NCBI RefSeq assembly: GCF_030623445.1
Contig: NZ_CP130613.1
Location: forward strand, 868,001-932,000
Direction of reading: 5' to 3'
DNA from: Pseudogemmatithrix spongiicola
GTDB lineage: Bacteria > Gemmatimonadota > Gemmatimonadetes > Gemmatimonadales > Gemmatimonadaceae
Length of the DNA: 64,000 bases
Shown here: piece by piece, positions 1 through 8,989 of the stretch
Numbering within the stretch: position 1 is the first letter of the stretch
Layout: every line of letters begins with the position of its first letter
Notes under the pieces: model-generated
Databases searched by the model: none
What the model was told of the DNA's origin: nothing
The model's input: the letters and a program-made list of their open reading frames with translations, nothing else
Made by a program: the position numbers and the translations under genes

Positions 1-1536
1 CTGGTGATGCATGCGCGGTGCGCGCATCGCCTCGGTGAGCGGCATGCCGAACTCGATCACGTTCAAGATCACCTGCGTGGTGGCCGTGATGATCGTCGGG
101 CCACCCGCGGCGCCCACCACAAGCAGCACGTCGCCCTGCGGATCCAGCACGATCGTCGGTGACATCGCACTCAGCATCCGCTTGCCCGGCTGGATCGCGT
201 TCGCCTCGCCCTGCACGAGGCCGAACATGTTCGGCGTGCCCGGCTGTGCGGCGAAGTCATCCATCTCGTTGTTCAGGAAGAACCCACCGCCGCGCACCCA
301 CACCGCGCTGCCATAGCCGCCGTTGATCGTCGTCGTGGTCGCGACGGCATTGCCCCGCGCGTCCACCACCGAATAGTGCGTCGTGTGCTCGGGCTCCGGA
401 CCGCTCTCGAACGCCGGTGTCCGTGACGCGCGTCGGCGGCTGATCTGCGACGCCAGCCCCGCCGCGTACTCCTTGCTCACCAGCTGCTCACGCGGCACCG
501 GCACGAAGTCCGGATCCGCCAGCTTCGCGTTGCGGTCCATGAACGAGCGCCGGAACGCCTCGGCCAACAGGTGCACGTATTCGGGGCTGCCGAATGGCGG
601 CAGCGGGGCGAAGCGCTCGAGGATGTTGAAGGTCTCACTCATCGTGATGCCGCCCGAACTCGCCGGTGGCATCGTGATCAGCGTATGGCCGCGGTACGTG
701 GTGAGGATCGGCTCGCGCCACTTGGGCTCGTAGCGCCGCAAGTCCTCGCGCGTGATGATGCCGCCGCCCTGCCGCATCTCTTCGACCAGCGCTTCGCCCA
801 CCGGTCCGTCGTAGAACGCCTTCGGCCCCTGCTCGGCGATCAGCTGCAGCGACCGCGCGAGCTCCGGCTGCCGCAGCGTGCTGCCCGGCGCCGGGGGCGC
901 ACCGTTCGGATAGAACGTCGCGCAACCGGCGAACTCGCAGAGCCGCCGCTGCGCGCCGCGCAGCGAGAGGAACAGCGCGCTGTCCACCGGGAAGCCATCG
1001 CGCGCGAGCCGGATCGCCGGCGCCATCACCTCGGCCAGCGACTTCGTGCCGTAGCGCTCCAACGCCGCCGCCATGCCCGCCACCGCGCCGGGCACGCCGC
1101 TCGCGAGATGGCCCGTGAGGCGACGGTCGGTGAGCTTGCCCGTGCTGTCCACGTACATGTCACGCGTCGCCGCCAGCGGCGCGACCTCGCGGTAGTCCAG
1201 CGCCGCCGTGCGCCCGTCGGCCATGCGGATGGTCATGAAGCCGCCGCCGCCGATGTTCCCGGCAAACGGATAGGTCACCGCGAGCGCGAAGCCCACGGCG
1301 ACCGCGGCGTCGACCGCGTTGCCGCCCGCGCGCATGATCTCCGCCCCCGCGGCGCTCGCCAAGTCGCTGTTGCTCGAGACCATCGCGTTGGCCCCCGTGA
1401 CCGGCTCCCGCAGTTCGGGAAAGCGCCAGCCACCCGCATACGTGCCGCTCAGTCGCGCGTCGGTGCCGGCGCTCGGTTGGCGGCAGGCGGTCAGCGCGAC
1501 CGCGAGAAGGGTCAGGCTCCACAGCGTGCGACGCAT
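1..1536 (-). CDS. ggt: Gamma-glutamyltransferase (3' end cut by window edge)
   Basis: Transfers or hydrolyses the gamma-glutamyl group of glutathione and related peptides; members act outside the cytoplasm. The frame is open from the ATG at 1536 to the window edge, about 512 residues, so the C-terminus is missing. The N-terminus is a lipoprotein-type signal ending in LTAC. The autoprocessing site is visible as EHTTHYSVVD, with the presumed nucleophile Thr at about residue 385, followed by the small-subunit motifs NGGYGS and NNEMDDF. The ATG overlaps the stop of the upstream gene (TGATG), so the two are probably cotranscribed. Family assignment is secure; membrane anchoring is inferred from the lipobox. 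Confidence 0.93.
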   Translation of the reverse strand, partial: MRRTLWSLTLLAVALTACRQPSAGTDARLSGTYAGGWRFPELREPVTGANAMVSSNSDLASAAGAEIMRAGGNAVDAAVAVGFALAVTYPFAGNIGGGGFMTIRMADGRTAALDYREVAPLAATRDMYVDSTGKLTDRRLTGHLASGVPGAVAGMAAALERYGTKSLAEVMAPAIRLARDGFPVDSALFLSLRGAQRRLCEFAGCATFYPNGAPPAPGSTLRQPELARSLQLIAEQGPKAFYDGPVGEALVEEMRQGGGIITREDLRRYEPKWREPILTTYRGHTLITMPPASSGGITMSETFNILERFAPLPPFGSPEYVHLLAEAFRRSFMDRNAKLADPDFVPVPREQLVSKEYAAGLASQISRRRASRTPAFESGPEPEHTTHYSVVDARGNAVATTTTINGGYGSAVWVRGGGFFLNNEMDDFAAQPGTPNMFGLVQGEANAIQPGKRMLSAMSPTIVLDPQGDVLLVVGAAGGPTIITATTQVILNVIEFGMPLTEAMRAPRMHHQ

Positions 1537-2210
1537 CACCGTTCGACTCCCGTGGCCCGCCAGCGCAGGCCGATCCGTGTGGTATACTGCTCCTGCGACC
1601 GACGGGCGCCGACCGGCAGACCCTCGCGCGATCCGATGGCCGTCGTGTAGTCCTGCATCAGTTGCAGCGCGAACCGCTCACCGAGCGGCATCACGAACCC
1701 GTAGCTGATGGCAATCGCGAACGCGTTCTGCGCCTTGGCCTCGGCGTCGCTGAGCGCATCCGTTCCGGAGTAGTTCGCCCATTGCGAGAGCCCCACGCCG
1801 ATCTCGAACAGCTGCCCGAAGCTGCGCGGCTCGGGCGAGCGGAACGTCGCCAGGACCTGTCGGAGTTGGATGTCCCCGCGCGAACTCGTGCTGTTGCCGC
1901 GCTGGATCGGCACCGAGGCCAACGTGCCGCTCACGCCGATCGCGCCGGACTTGAGCCCGACGTCCACGCCCGCGCGGTACTGCCAGGTGTCGCCGAGGAA
2001 CCAGTTCACGCCGCTGATGCCGTCGAAGCGGTTCTGCGCGATGAAGTAGCCGCCCGAGGCGTGCACGCTCACCGGCATGCGGCGCGCGTCGGCCATCGGC
2101 ACCTTGATGAGCTGGGCCGTCGCGCCGTGCAACGGGAGGGCCATCGCCGCGGCGAGCAGCCCAAGGATCGCGGCGGGAACCCCACGCCGTCGGGTGCGAG
2201 TCGGAGTCAC
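1536..2210 (-). CDS. Exported protein, probable outer-membrane beta-barrel
   Basis: A protein of 224 residues starting at the GTG at 2210; the longer upstream frame is rejected because it runs into murQ on the other strand. Residues 1-30 form a signal peptide (Arg-rich start, Ala/Leu core, ATA cleavage-like end). The rest has short alternating polar/aromatic segments ending in IGLRWRA, as in small outer-membrane barrels. I recognise no named family. It overlaps ggt by the TGATG junction. Function unknown; the barrel call rests on sequence texture only. Confidence 0.6.
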   Translation of the reverse strand: MTPTRTRRRGVPAAILGLLAAAMALPLHGATAQLIKVPMADARRMPVSVHASGGYFIAQNRFDGISGVNWFLGDTWQYRAGVDVGLKSGAIGVSGTLASVPIQRGNSTSSRGDIQLRQVLATFRSPEPRSFGQLFEIGVGLSQWANYSGTDALSDAEAKAQNAFAIAISYGFVMPLGERFALQLMQDYTTAIGSREGLPVGARRSQEQYTTRIGLRWRATGVER

Positions 2211-2228
2211 GACAAGTAACTTACGCCA

Positions 2229-3146
2229 ATGCTTGACCCGCGCGTAACCGAGCGCCGCAACCCGCGCAGCGCCGACGTCGACCTCGCGACTCCGCTGGAG
2301 ATCGTGGACCTGATGAACGCCGAGGATCGCACGGTCGCCGACGCCGTCGCGACGCAGCGCGAACCCATCGCCGCGACCATCGCTCTCGTCGAGCGCGCGT
2401 TCCGTGACGGCCATCGCCTATTCTACGTCGGCGCGGGGACCTCCGGCCGCCTCGGCGTGCTCGACGCCGCCGAGTGCCCGCCGACCTTCGGCAGCGATCC
2501 GCAGATGGTGCAGGGCATCATCGCCGGCGGCACGGCGGCGCTCACGCGGGCGCAGGAAGGCGCCGAGGACCGTCCCGACGGCGCACGCGAGGATCTCACG
2601 GCCGCGGGGGTGCGCGCGGGTGACGTCGTCGTCGGCATCGCCGCCAGCGGCACCACGCCGTACGTGCGCGCGGCGCTCGCGCATGCCAAGTCGATCGGCG
2701 CGCGCGCGGTCATCCTCGCCTGCTCGCCGCCGCCGGCCGAGCTGCTCGCCAGCGTCGATGTCGCCATCCTGCCGATAACCGGTCCGGAGGTCGTCACGGG
2801 CTCGACGCGGCTCAAGGCCGGGACAGCCACGAAGCTGGTGCTCAACACCATCACCACCGGCGCCATGGTCCGGCTCGGCAAGACCTATGGCAACCTCATG
2901 GTCGACCTGCGCGCCACGAACGACAAGCTGCGCGACCGCGCGGAGCGCCTCGTCATCGGCACCTGCGGCGTCGAGCGCGACGAGGCCCGCCGGCTGCTCC
3001 AACGCGCCGACGGCCATGTGAAGCTCGCCATCGTCATGCGCAAGCTCGGCCTCGACGCCGACGCTGCGCGCGCGCGGCTCGACGCGGCCGGCGGTGTGAT
3101 CCGCCGCGTCATCGCCGAGGCCCCGCCACCGGTGGAGCGCGCGTGA
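2229..3146 (+). CDS. murQ: N-acetylmuramic acid 6-phosphate etherase
   Basis: Cleaves the lactyl ether of MurNAc-6-phosphate to give GlcNAc-6-phosphate and lactate, a cytoplasmic step of peptidoglycan recycling. The 305-residue protein has the SIS-domain signature GAGTSGRLGVLDAAECPPTF around residues 67-86 and the family start LTERRNP-like motif (VTERRNPRSADVD). Length is normal for MurQ. A TAnnTT-type box (2217-2224) lies only 4 bases before the ATG, so the transcript may be leaderless. The stop overlaps the GTG of anmK (GTGA), giving a tight operon with anmK, which makes its substrate. Confidence 0.97.
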   Translation: MLDPRVTERRNPRSADVDLATPLEIVDLMNAEDRTVADAVATQREPIAATIALVERAFRDGHRLFYVGAGTSGRLGVLDAAECPPTFGSDPQMVQGIIAGGTAALTRAQEGAEDRPDGAREDLTAAGVRAGDVVVGIAASGTTPYVRAALAHAKSIGARAVILACSPPPAELLASVDVAILPITGPEVVTGSTRLKAGTATKLVLNTITTGAMVRLGKTYGNLMVDLRATNDKLRDRAERLVIGTCGVERDEARRLLQRADGHVKLAIVMRKLGLDADAARARLDAAGGVIRRVIAEAPPPVERA

Positions 3147-4285
3147 GCGACGTGCTCGTTGGCCTCATGTCGGGCACCTCGCTCGACGGCATCACGGCCG
3201 TCGTCGTGCGGTTCGTCGAGGCGGAGAACGGCGCGGTCACGCCGGAGCTGTTGGCGCACGTCGAGCGTCCGTACGCGGCCGGCCAGCGTGCCCGCCTCGC
3301 CGCGGCGATGCAAGGCGCCTCGGCGGCGGAATACACGCGGCTCGATTTCGCGCTCGGGGGGTGGCTCGCTGACGCCGCGACTGCGGCCATTGCCGAGGCT
3401 GGCGTGGCGCGCGGCGACATCCGCGCCGTCGCGTCGCACGGACACACCGTGTGGCACCTCGGCAGCCAGGGCACCTGGCAGTTCGGGCAACCCGCGGTGA
3501 TCGCCGAGCGCACGGGGCTCGACACCATCGCCGACTTCCGCGTGCGCGACGTCGCGGCCGGTGGCGAAGGCGCTCCGCTCGTGCCGATCGCCGACGCGCT
3601 GCTGTTCTCGCGGCCCGATGCGTGGCGCCTCCTCCAGAACCTCGGTGGCATCGGAAACGTCACCGTCCTGCCACCGCTCAGCGGCCCCGACGCCGATCTC
3701 ACCGCCGTGCGCGCCTTCGACACCGGACCCGGCGTGTGCATCGTCGACGGCGCGGTTCGCCTGCTGCGCCCCGGCCTGGCCTTCGATCGCGACGGCGTAC
3801 TGGCGCTCCAAGGGCGCGCCATCGAGCCGGTCATCGAGGAGCTGCTGCGCGACCCATGGTACGCCGCGCCGCCGCCCAAGAGCACGGGCCGCGAGCGGTA
3901 TACGGCGGCGTTCATCGGGGACTTCGTGGCGCGCTGCCGCGCCGCGCGCGCCGGCTGCAGCGACGAGGACGTGGTCGCCACCGCCGTCTGGTTCACCGCA
4001 CGCAGCATCGCGCTCGCCGTGCAGCGCTTCGTGCCGCAGGACGTGGGCGACGTGCTGCTGTCCGGCGGCGGTGCCCGCAACCCGGCCCTGCGCGAGGCCA
4101 TCGCGATGACGCTGTCGCCTCGCCTCGTGCGGCCGTTCGGCGAGCTGTATTTCGACGGCGACGCCAAGGAGGCGGTGGCCTTCGCCTTCCTCGGCTGGCT
4201 GCACCTCCGACGGCGCGCCGGGAACGTGCGCGGCGCAACGGGCGCTCGCGGTCCGCGCGTGCTTGGCGCGCTGTATCCCGCCTGA
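3143..4285 (+). CDS. anmK: Anhydro-N-acetylmuramic acid kinase
   Basis: Opens and phosphorylates 1,6-anhydro-MurNAc to MurNAc-6-phosphate, the substrate of MurQ. The 380-residue protein starts at GTG 3143 and shows the ASKHA-fold family motifs GLMSGTSLDG (residues 7-16), SHGHTVWH, and the later DTGPG and LLSGGGARNP. Length matches the family. It overlaps murQ by 4 bases at its start and the following GH3-like gene by TGATG at its end, so the three are translationally coupled. Confidence 0.97.
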   Translation: MSDVLVGLMSGTSLDGITAVVVRFVEAENGAVTPELLAHVERPYAAGQRARLAAAMQGASAAEYTRLDFALGGWLADAATAAIAEAGVARGDIRAVASHGHTVWHLGSQGTWQFGQPAVIAERTGLDTIADFRVRDVAAGGEGAPLVPIADALLFSRPDAWRLLQNLGGIGNVTVLPPLSGPDADLTAVRAFDTGPGVCIVDGAVRLLRPGLAFDRDGVLALQGRAIEPVIEELLRDPWYAAPPPKSTGRERYTAAFIGDFVARCRAARAGCSDEDVVATAVWFTARSIALAVQRFVPQDVGDVLLSGGGARNPALREAIAMTLSPRLVRPFGELYFDGDAKEAVAFAFLGWLHLRRRAGNVRGATGARGPRVLGALYPA

Positions 4286-5739
4286 TGCATCCGTTCGGCG
4301 CGTTGCTCATCCCCGAGCTGCGCTGGGATCGCGATCACGGCTTCTCGCACCAGCAAGGGCTGATCGACGACGCGCTGGAGCTCGGCGTCGGCGGTTTCGT
4401 CATTGCCAACGGGCCCAAGGAGCGCGTCGCGGAGCTGGCGGCGTCGCTGCAGCAGGCGTCGCCGCATCCGCTGCTGATCGCCGCGAACGCGGAGCGTGGT
4501 GCAGCCTCTGCGCTGGAGGGCGGCACGGGCCTGCCGCCCTTCGCCGCACTGGGCGCGCTCCGCGACGAGGATGTGCTGCGCCGCGCCGCACGCCTCACCG
4601 CGCGAGAGCTGCGCACGGCGGGCGTCACCTGGGCGCTCGCCCCCTGTGCGGATCTTGCGGTCGAACCGGCCAATCCGTTCATCGGCGCGCGCGCGCTGCA
4701 CCACGATGCGCAGCGAGTCGCCGAGTGGGTGGTCGCATGGATCGACGCGGCCCAAGCCGAGGGCGTGCTGGCGACGGCGATGCACCTGCCGGGCGAAGGT
4801 CGCGCACGCAGCGATCCGGCCGTCGGCCCCAGCGCGATCGACGCGCCTGGCGCCGGGTTGTGGGGCACGGATCTCGTGCCGTTCCGCGCGGCGGTGGATG
4901 CCGGCGTGGCAACGGTTCTCGCCTCGGCGGTGTCGTATCCTCGACTGGATACGACAGGAGCGGAGGCCGCGTGTTCGCGCGTCATCCTCCGGGAGCTGAT
5001 GCGCGATGAACTGCAGTTCGAGGGCCTGTTGGTGGCGCCGCCGCCGAGCACGGCGGCGCTGCGCGTGCGCGGCGACGAAGGCGAGGTCGCCGCGGCGATG
5101 CTCGCCGCGGGTTGCGACCTGCTGCTGGCCCCGCATGATGTAGTCGGCGTGCACGAGGCGATCGAGCGCGCGCTCGACGCCGGTCGTCTCGAGTGGGAGG
5201 CACTCGACGCCAGTGCGCGGCGGCGTGCCTTCTGGGCCGCCTGGGGCCGTGGCGGTGTGCTGCGCGAGCCCACGCTGGACGAGGTGCTCTGGGCGCGCCA
5301 GGTGAGCGATACGGTCGTGCACGCCCCCCGGGGTGTCTTCGCGAACGTTGGGCCGGTGGTGGACGTCATACTGGTAGACGACGATGCGCCGTCGTCGCGT
5401 GCGGACATCGCGGCCTTCGCGCCGTTCCTCGCGACGTTGCAGGCGGTTGGGCTCGGACCGCGCGTGGTGGACGGCCCCACCGACGAAGGACGCGGTGCCG
5501 TGTGCCTCGCGGTCCGGGGCGCACCGGCACCCGGGCGCGGACGTGCGGGGTATCACACGGCGACGCGCGCGCGCGTCGCCGAGCTGGTGCAGCAGGCACG
5601 CGCCGCGCGACGCTCGGTGGTCGCGGTGCTGTTCGGGCCGCCGGCGCTCGCGGAGGAACTGCCGGAGGTCCCGAACGTGATTTGCGCCTGGAGTGCCGAC
5701 CGGGCGATGCAGGAAGCTGCCGCACGACGACTGGCCTGA
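4285..5739 (+). CDS. GH3-like protein, NagZ relative with altered active site
   Basis: The 484-residue protein sits where a NagZ beta-N-acetylglucosaminidase is expected in a murQ-anmK operon and keeps the GH3 barrel layout (family-like start RWDRDHGFSHQQG, APCADL near residue 120, NPFIGAR). The catalytic elements look lost. The conserved Lys-His is Met166-His167, the loop that carries the DSH acid/base motif of NagZ reads GRARSDP, and the segment that normally ends in the nucleophile Asp (LV-TDD) is LLVAPPP at residues 248-254. It may therefore bind muropeptides or sugars without hydrolysing them, or act by another residue set. The family call is good; loss of activity is inferred. Confidence 0.78.
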   Translation: MHPFGALLIPELRWDRDHGFSHQQGLIDDALELGVGGFVIANGPKERVAELAASLQQASPHPLLIAANAERGAASALEGGTGLPPFAALGALRDEDVLRRAARLTARELRTAGVTWALAPCADLAVEPANPFIGARALHHDAQRVAEWVVAWIDAAQAEGVLATAMHLPGEGRARSDPAVGPSAIDAPGAGLWGTDLVPFRAAVDAGVATVLASAVSYPRLDTTGAEAACSRVILRELMRDELQFEGLLVAPPPSTAALRVRGDEGEVAAAMLAAGCDLLLAPHDVVGVHEAIERALDAGRLEWEALDASARRRAFWAAWGRGGVLREPTLDEVLWARQVSDTVVHAPRGVFANVGPVVDVILVDDDAPSSRADIAAFAPFLATLQAVGLGPRVVDGPTDEGRGAVCLAVRGAPAPGRGRAGYHTATRARVAELVQQARAARRSVVAVLFGPPALAEELPEVPNVICAWSADRAMQEAAARRLA

Positions 5740-5807
5740 CGTGGTCGCAGAACCTCGCGGCTCGCTGCACCCGTAGATACACTATCCTGTACCCGCCCGC
5801 TCACACC

Positions 5808-7613
5808 GTGTCCGAATTCACCGCCCAGCTGCAAGCCGCCCTCGCCCCGAGCTACACGCTCGAGCGGGAGCTCACGGGCGGCGGTATGAGCCGCGTGTTC
5901 GTGGCCACGGATACCACGCTGGGGCGCAAGGTCGTCATCAAGGTCCTGCCGCCGGAGCTCGCCGCCGGCGTCAACCACGAGCGCTTCCGCCGCGAGATCC
6001 AGGTCGCGGCGCAGCTGCAGCATCCGCACATCGTGCCGCTGCTGAGCGCCGGTGAGCAGCATACGCTCATCTGGTACACGATGCCGTACATCCACGGCCT
6101 GTCGCTGCGCGAGGCGCTCGCCCGCGGCGACCGCTTTTCCGTGCGCGAGGTCGTGCGCATCCTGCACGAGGTGGCCGAGGCGCTTGAATATGCGCATGGC
6201 ATGGGCGTGATCCATCGCGACATCAAGCCGGGCAACGTGCTCATGCAGGGGAGCCACGCGCTGGTCACCGATTTCGGCGTGAGCAAAGCCATCTCGGCGG
6301 CCATGCCGCAGTCCGGCTACACCAGCGCCGGCATGGCCATCGGGACGCCGGCGTACATGGCGCCGGAACAGATCGCCGCGGATCCTGCGGCCGATCATCG
6401 CATGGATCTCTACGCGCTCGGGCTGCTCGGCTATGAGCTGCTCACGGGCAAGGTGCCGTTCAAGGAAGCCTCGCCGCAGCAGACGATGGCCGCCCAGCTG
6501 ACCCGCGAGCCGGAACCGGTCGAGCGCTCGCGGCCGGACGTGCCGGTCGCGCTGCGCGCACTGCTCTCGCGCCTCCTGCAGAAGGCGCCCTCGGACCGGC
6601 CGGCCAGTGCGTCAGAGGTCGTCGCCGCCCTCGATGCCATGGGCAGTGGCTCCGGCGAAACGCTGGCCATGCCGCCCATGGCGCCCAGCCGGGGCCGTCT
6701 GGTCGCCATCGCGACGGCCGGCGTGCTGCTGGTCGCGTCGGCCTGGTTGGCCGGCCAGCGCCGCGGCGAGGCCGTGGTGAGCTCGCAGATGCGCGATTCG
6801 ATCGCACTGGCGGAGTCGCTGCAAGCCGTCGCCCCCGCCGCGACCATGCTCTCTCGCGAGGACTCCGTGGCGATTGCCGCCGCGGTGACGCAGCGCATCG
6901 CCGAGCGGCCGCAAGTGGCGCCCGCCGAGCGACGGGATAGCGTGTCGCTCACGCTGCTCGCGGATTCCATCCGCCGCGAGATCCAGCGCGTGGTGTTGGA
7001 CTCGCTGATGCGCGGCATGCGCGTGCCGACCCTGCGATCCGCCGACGCCGCGGCGATGGCGGCCGAGGCGGAGGTGATGGCCCGGGAGGCCGCAGCGGTC
7101 CGCGGGTCGGCGCCTCCGGTCCGCCGGGTGGTCGTCGCGCCACCGCGGCCGTCGCGCGGGCGCCCCGACCTCAACGTCGCCGCGGACGTGCTCGTGGATT
7201 CCCTCAACGCCGGCTTCGCGCGCAATCCGCGCTTCGCCGTCGTGCCGCACGATTCCGTCGAGGCGGCGTTGCAGCGCTCGCGCACCGTCGATGCCGTACG
7301 CGAGGCCCTCGACGCCGACATCATCATCTCGCTCTCGTTTATTCCCACACCGGACGATTCCATCACGCGGTTGCTGCAGGTGCGCGACCTCGGCGTCGCC
7401 GACGGACGGAGCGAGATCCGCATCATTCCGTCGCGCGTACCGCAGACGGATCCGACGCGCGGTGCCGCTGAGGTCTCTCGCGACGTGCAGCGCACCTTGT
7501 TCGAGATGGAACGCGCGGCGCGTCAGCGCCCTGGCCCCGCGGGCACGCGGGTGCGCGTGATCGACGGCATCAGCGCGCCGCCGGCACCGCCCCGTACGCC
7601 GAACGTGCCTTAG
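5808..7613 (+). CDS. Serine/threonine protein kinase, membrane-anchored
   Basis: A Hanks-type kinase of 601 residues. Start GTG 5808 is chosen because the kinase domain begins about 15 residues later and the longer frame overlaps the GH3 gene. Visible are the Gly-rich loop LTGGGMSRV, catalytic Lys45 (VVIKVLP), HRDIKPGN with Asp138, DFG with Asp155, and the APE-type motif MAPEQ. One membrane helix follows near residues 297-317, then an extracytoplasmic part of about 280 residues with a coiled-coil-like Ala/Arg/Glu stretch and a C-terminal alpha/beta domain resembling TolB-N/FlgO-type lipid-associated domains. Its stop shares bases with the stop of the FHA-protease gene on the other strand (7610-7613). 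Confidence 0.93.
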   Translation: MSEFTAQLQAALAPSYTLERELTGGGMSRVFVATDTTLGRKVVIKVLPPELAAGVNHERFRREIQVAAQLQHPHIVPLLSAGEQHTLIWYTMPYIHGLSLREALARGDRFSVREVVRILHEVAEALEYAHGMGVIHRDIKPGNVLMQGSHALVTDFGVSKAISAAMPQSGYTSAGMAIGTPAYMAPEQIAADPAADHRMDLYALGLLGYELLTGKVPFKEASPQQTMAAQLTREPEPVERSRPDVPVALRALLSRLLQKAPSDRPASASEVVAALDAMGSGSGETLAMPPMAPSRGRLVAIATAGVLLVASAWLAGQRRGEAVVSSQMRDSIALAESLQAVAPAATMLSREDSVAIAAAVTQRIAERPQVAPAERRDSVSLTLLADSIRREIQRVVLDSLMRGMRVPTLRSADAAAMAAEAEVMAREAAAVRGSAPPVRRVVVAPPRPSRGRPDLNVAADVLVDSLNAGFARNPRFAVVPHDSVEAALQRSRTVDAVREALDADIIISLSFIPTPDDSITRLLQVRDLGVADGRSEIRIIPSRVPQTDPTRGAAEVSRDVQRTLFEMERAARQRPGPAGTRVRVIDGISAPPAPPRTPNVP

Positions 7614-8989
7614 CGCAGGACCGCGCGCGCGTCCGTGGGCAGTTGCGCCGCGAGGCGCGACGCCGGCACGGCGTAGACAATGCGACCACCGCTCTCCGTG
7701 GCGCCGCCGTAGATGACGCCGACGACGATGCCGCGGCGGTCGAAGACCGGCGATCCGCTCGATCCCTGCGCCGCAAACGCGTCGAGCTGCACCGTCTCCG
7801 GCACGCGCTTGCTCACCGTGCCCACGCTGAGCGTCGCCGAGGGCGTCAAGGTGTTGATGCTTCCGCTCATGCCCGCGGTGCCCGTGCCCAGCGGATACCC
7901 GAGGATCGCCACCGGGCGGCCCACGCCGGTGGTCGCATCGTCGCGCGCGACGCCGTTCACCACCGGATACGTGCCGGCCGTCGAGAGACGCAGGAACGCC
8001 AGTTCGTCGCTCTCGCTCACCAGCTCGATGCTCGCGCGCTTCCACTGCCCAGTCGTGCCGTCGAACGCGACGGCGATGCGCTGCGCGCGCGTGCCATCGG
8101 GGCGCTGCACCACGTGGCGGTTGGTCACGATCAACCCGCTGGGCAGCACGTTGAAGCCCGTGCCGGTAGCCTTGGACGAATCGGGGAACTCGACGACCAG
8201 GAAGACGATCGCCCGCTGGTTCGCATCGGCGATGGCCGCGTAGTCCATGCCCGCCAGCGACGCGGTGCGCGTCTGCGACTCGCGCACCGCCGCCGCGGCC
8301 GCCGAGAGATCGCCGCCGCGCGCCTGCTGTTCGCGCAACTCGCGCGAGAGCCGCTCCGACTCCGCGCGCGCCGCCGCCAAGGACGCATCGGCGATGCCCG
8401 TCTCGCCGAGCCGCGCCTCGAGGGCTCGCGAGAGCGAGTCGTTGGCCGCGACGAGGGACGCGAGCTGCGCCCGCGTCTCCGCGGCGCTCTTCCGCGTCAC
8501 CCATACGGCGACGAGCGCGCCGGCGATCACCACCACCGCCAGCCCCGCCACAATGCGCTTGAGCGCGCCCGTCTGCTGCTCGACGGCGATCGCCACACGC
8601 TCCGTCGTGTTCAGGCGCGGCGCGCTCGGCGCCGCGGCGGCGGTCGGCATGCCGCGCGACGGCGAGACGCTCGGTTGCTCGCCCACGATGCGGAACTCCG
8701 CCTGCGGACCGTCGGCCCCGAAGGTGACCACGTCGCCGTCGGCCAGCGCGCGCTCTCCGGAGACGGCCTGGCCGTTCACGAACGTGCCGTTGGTCGACCC
8801 GAGGTCCACCAGCACGTGGCGATCGCCGACGATGCGCAGCTCCGCATGCCGCGACGAGACATCGAGGTCGCGTTCGGCGTCGAAGCGCAGGTCGTTGATG
8901 GGGTGCCGCCCGATGGCGACGATGGACTTCTCGAAGCGCTCGCGCGCGCCGGCGCGCGCGCCTTTGGTGATGCGGAACTCGACGGCCAT
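7610..8989 (-). CDS. FHA domain - transmembrane - trypsin-like serine protease
   Basis: The 459-residue protein joins an N-terminal phosphothreonine-binding FHA domain (residues 20-105; SSRHAEL and STNGTFVNG) to one membrane helix (about 147-165), an Ala-rich coiled coil (168-240) and a trypsin/HtrA-like protease domain. His292 (TNRHVV) and Ser411 (QGSSGSP) are clear. The acid lies in SDELAFL, where Glu329 occupies the usual Asp position and Asp328 is next to it. ATG 8989 overlaps the stop of the upstream PP2C gene (TGATGG). The context suggests that phosphorylation by the neighbouring kinases recruits or gates an extracytoplasmic protease; that is inference. Confidence 0.88.
   Translation of the reverse strand: MAVEFRITKGARAGARERFEKSIVAIGRHPINDLRFDAERDLDVSSRHAELRIVGDRHVLVDLGSTNGTFVNGQAVSGERALADGDVVTFGADGPQAEFRIVGEQPSVSPSRGMPTAAAAPSAPRLNTTERVAIAVEQQTGALKRIVAGLAVVVIAGALVAVWVTRKSAAETRAQLASLVAANDSLSRALEARLGETGIADASLAAARAESERLSRELREQQARGGDLSAAAAAVRESQTRTASLAGMDYAAIADANQRAIVFLVVEFPDSSKATGTGFNVLPSGLIVTNRHVVQRPDGTRAQRIAVAFDGTTGQWKRASIELVSESDELAFLRLSTAGTYPVVNGVARDDATTGVGRPVAILGYPLGTGTAGMSGSINTLTPSATLSVGTVSKRVPETVQLDAFAAQGSSGSPVFDRRGIVVGVIYGGATESGGRIVYAVPASRLAAQLPTDARAVLR

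Noticed and set aside
3109-5556. 815-codon minus-strand ORF opposite anmK and the GH3 gene
   Set aside because: Arg-rich shadow; coding is explained by the plus-strand recycling operon.
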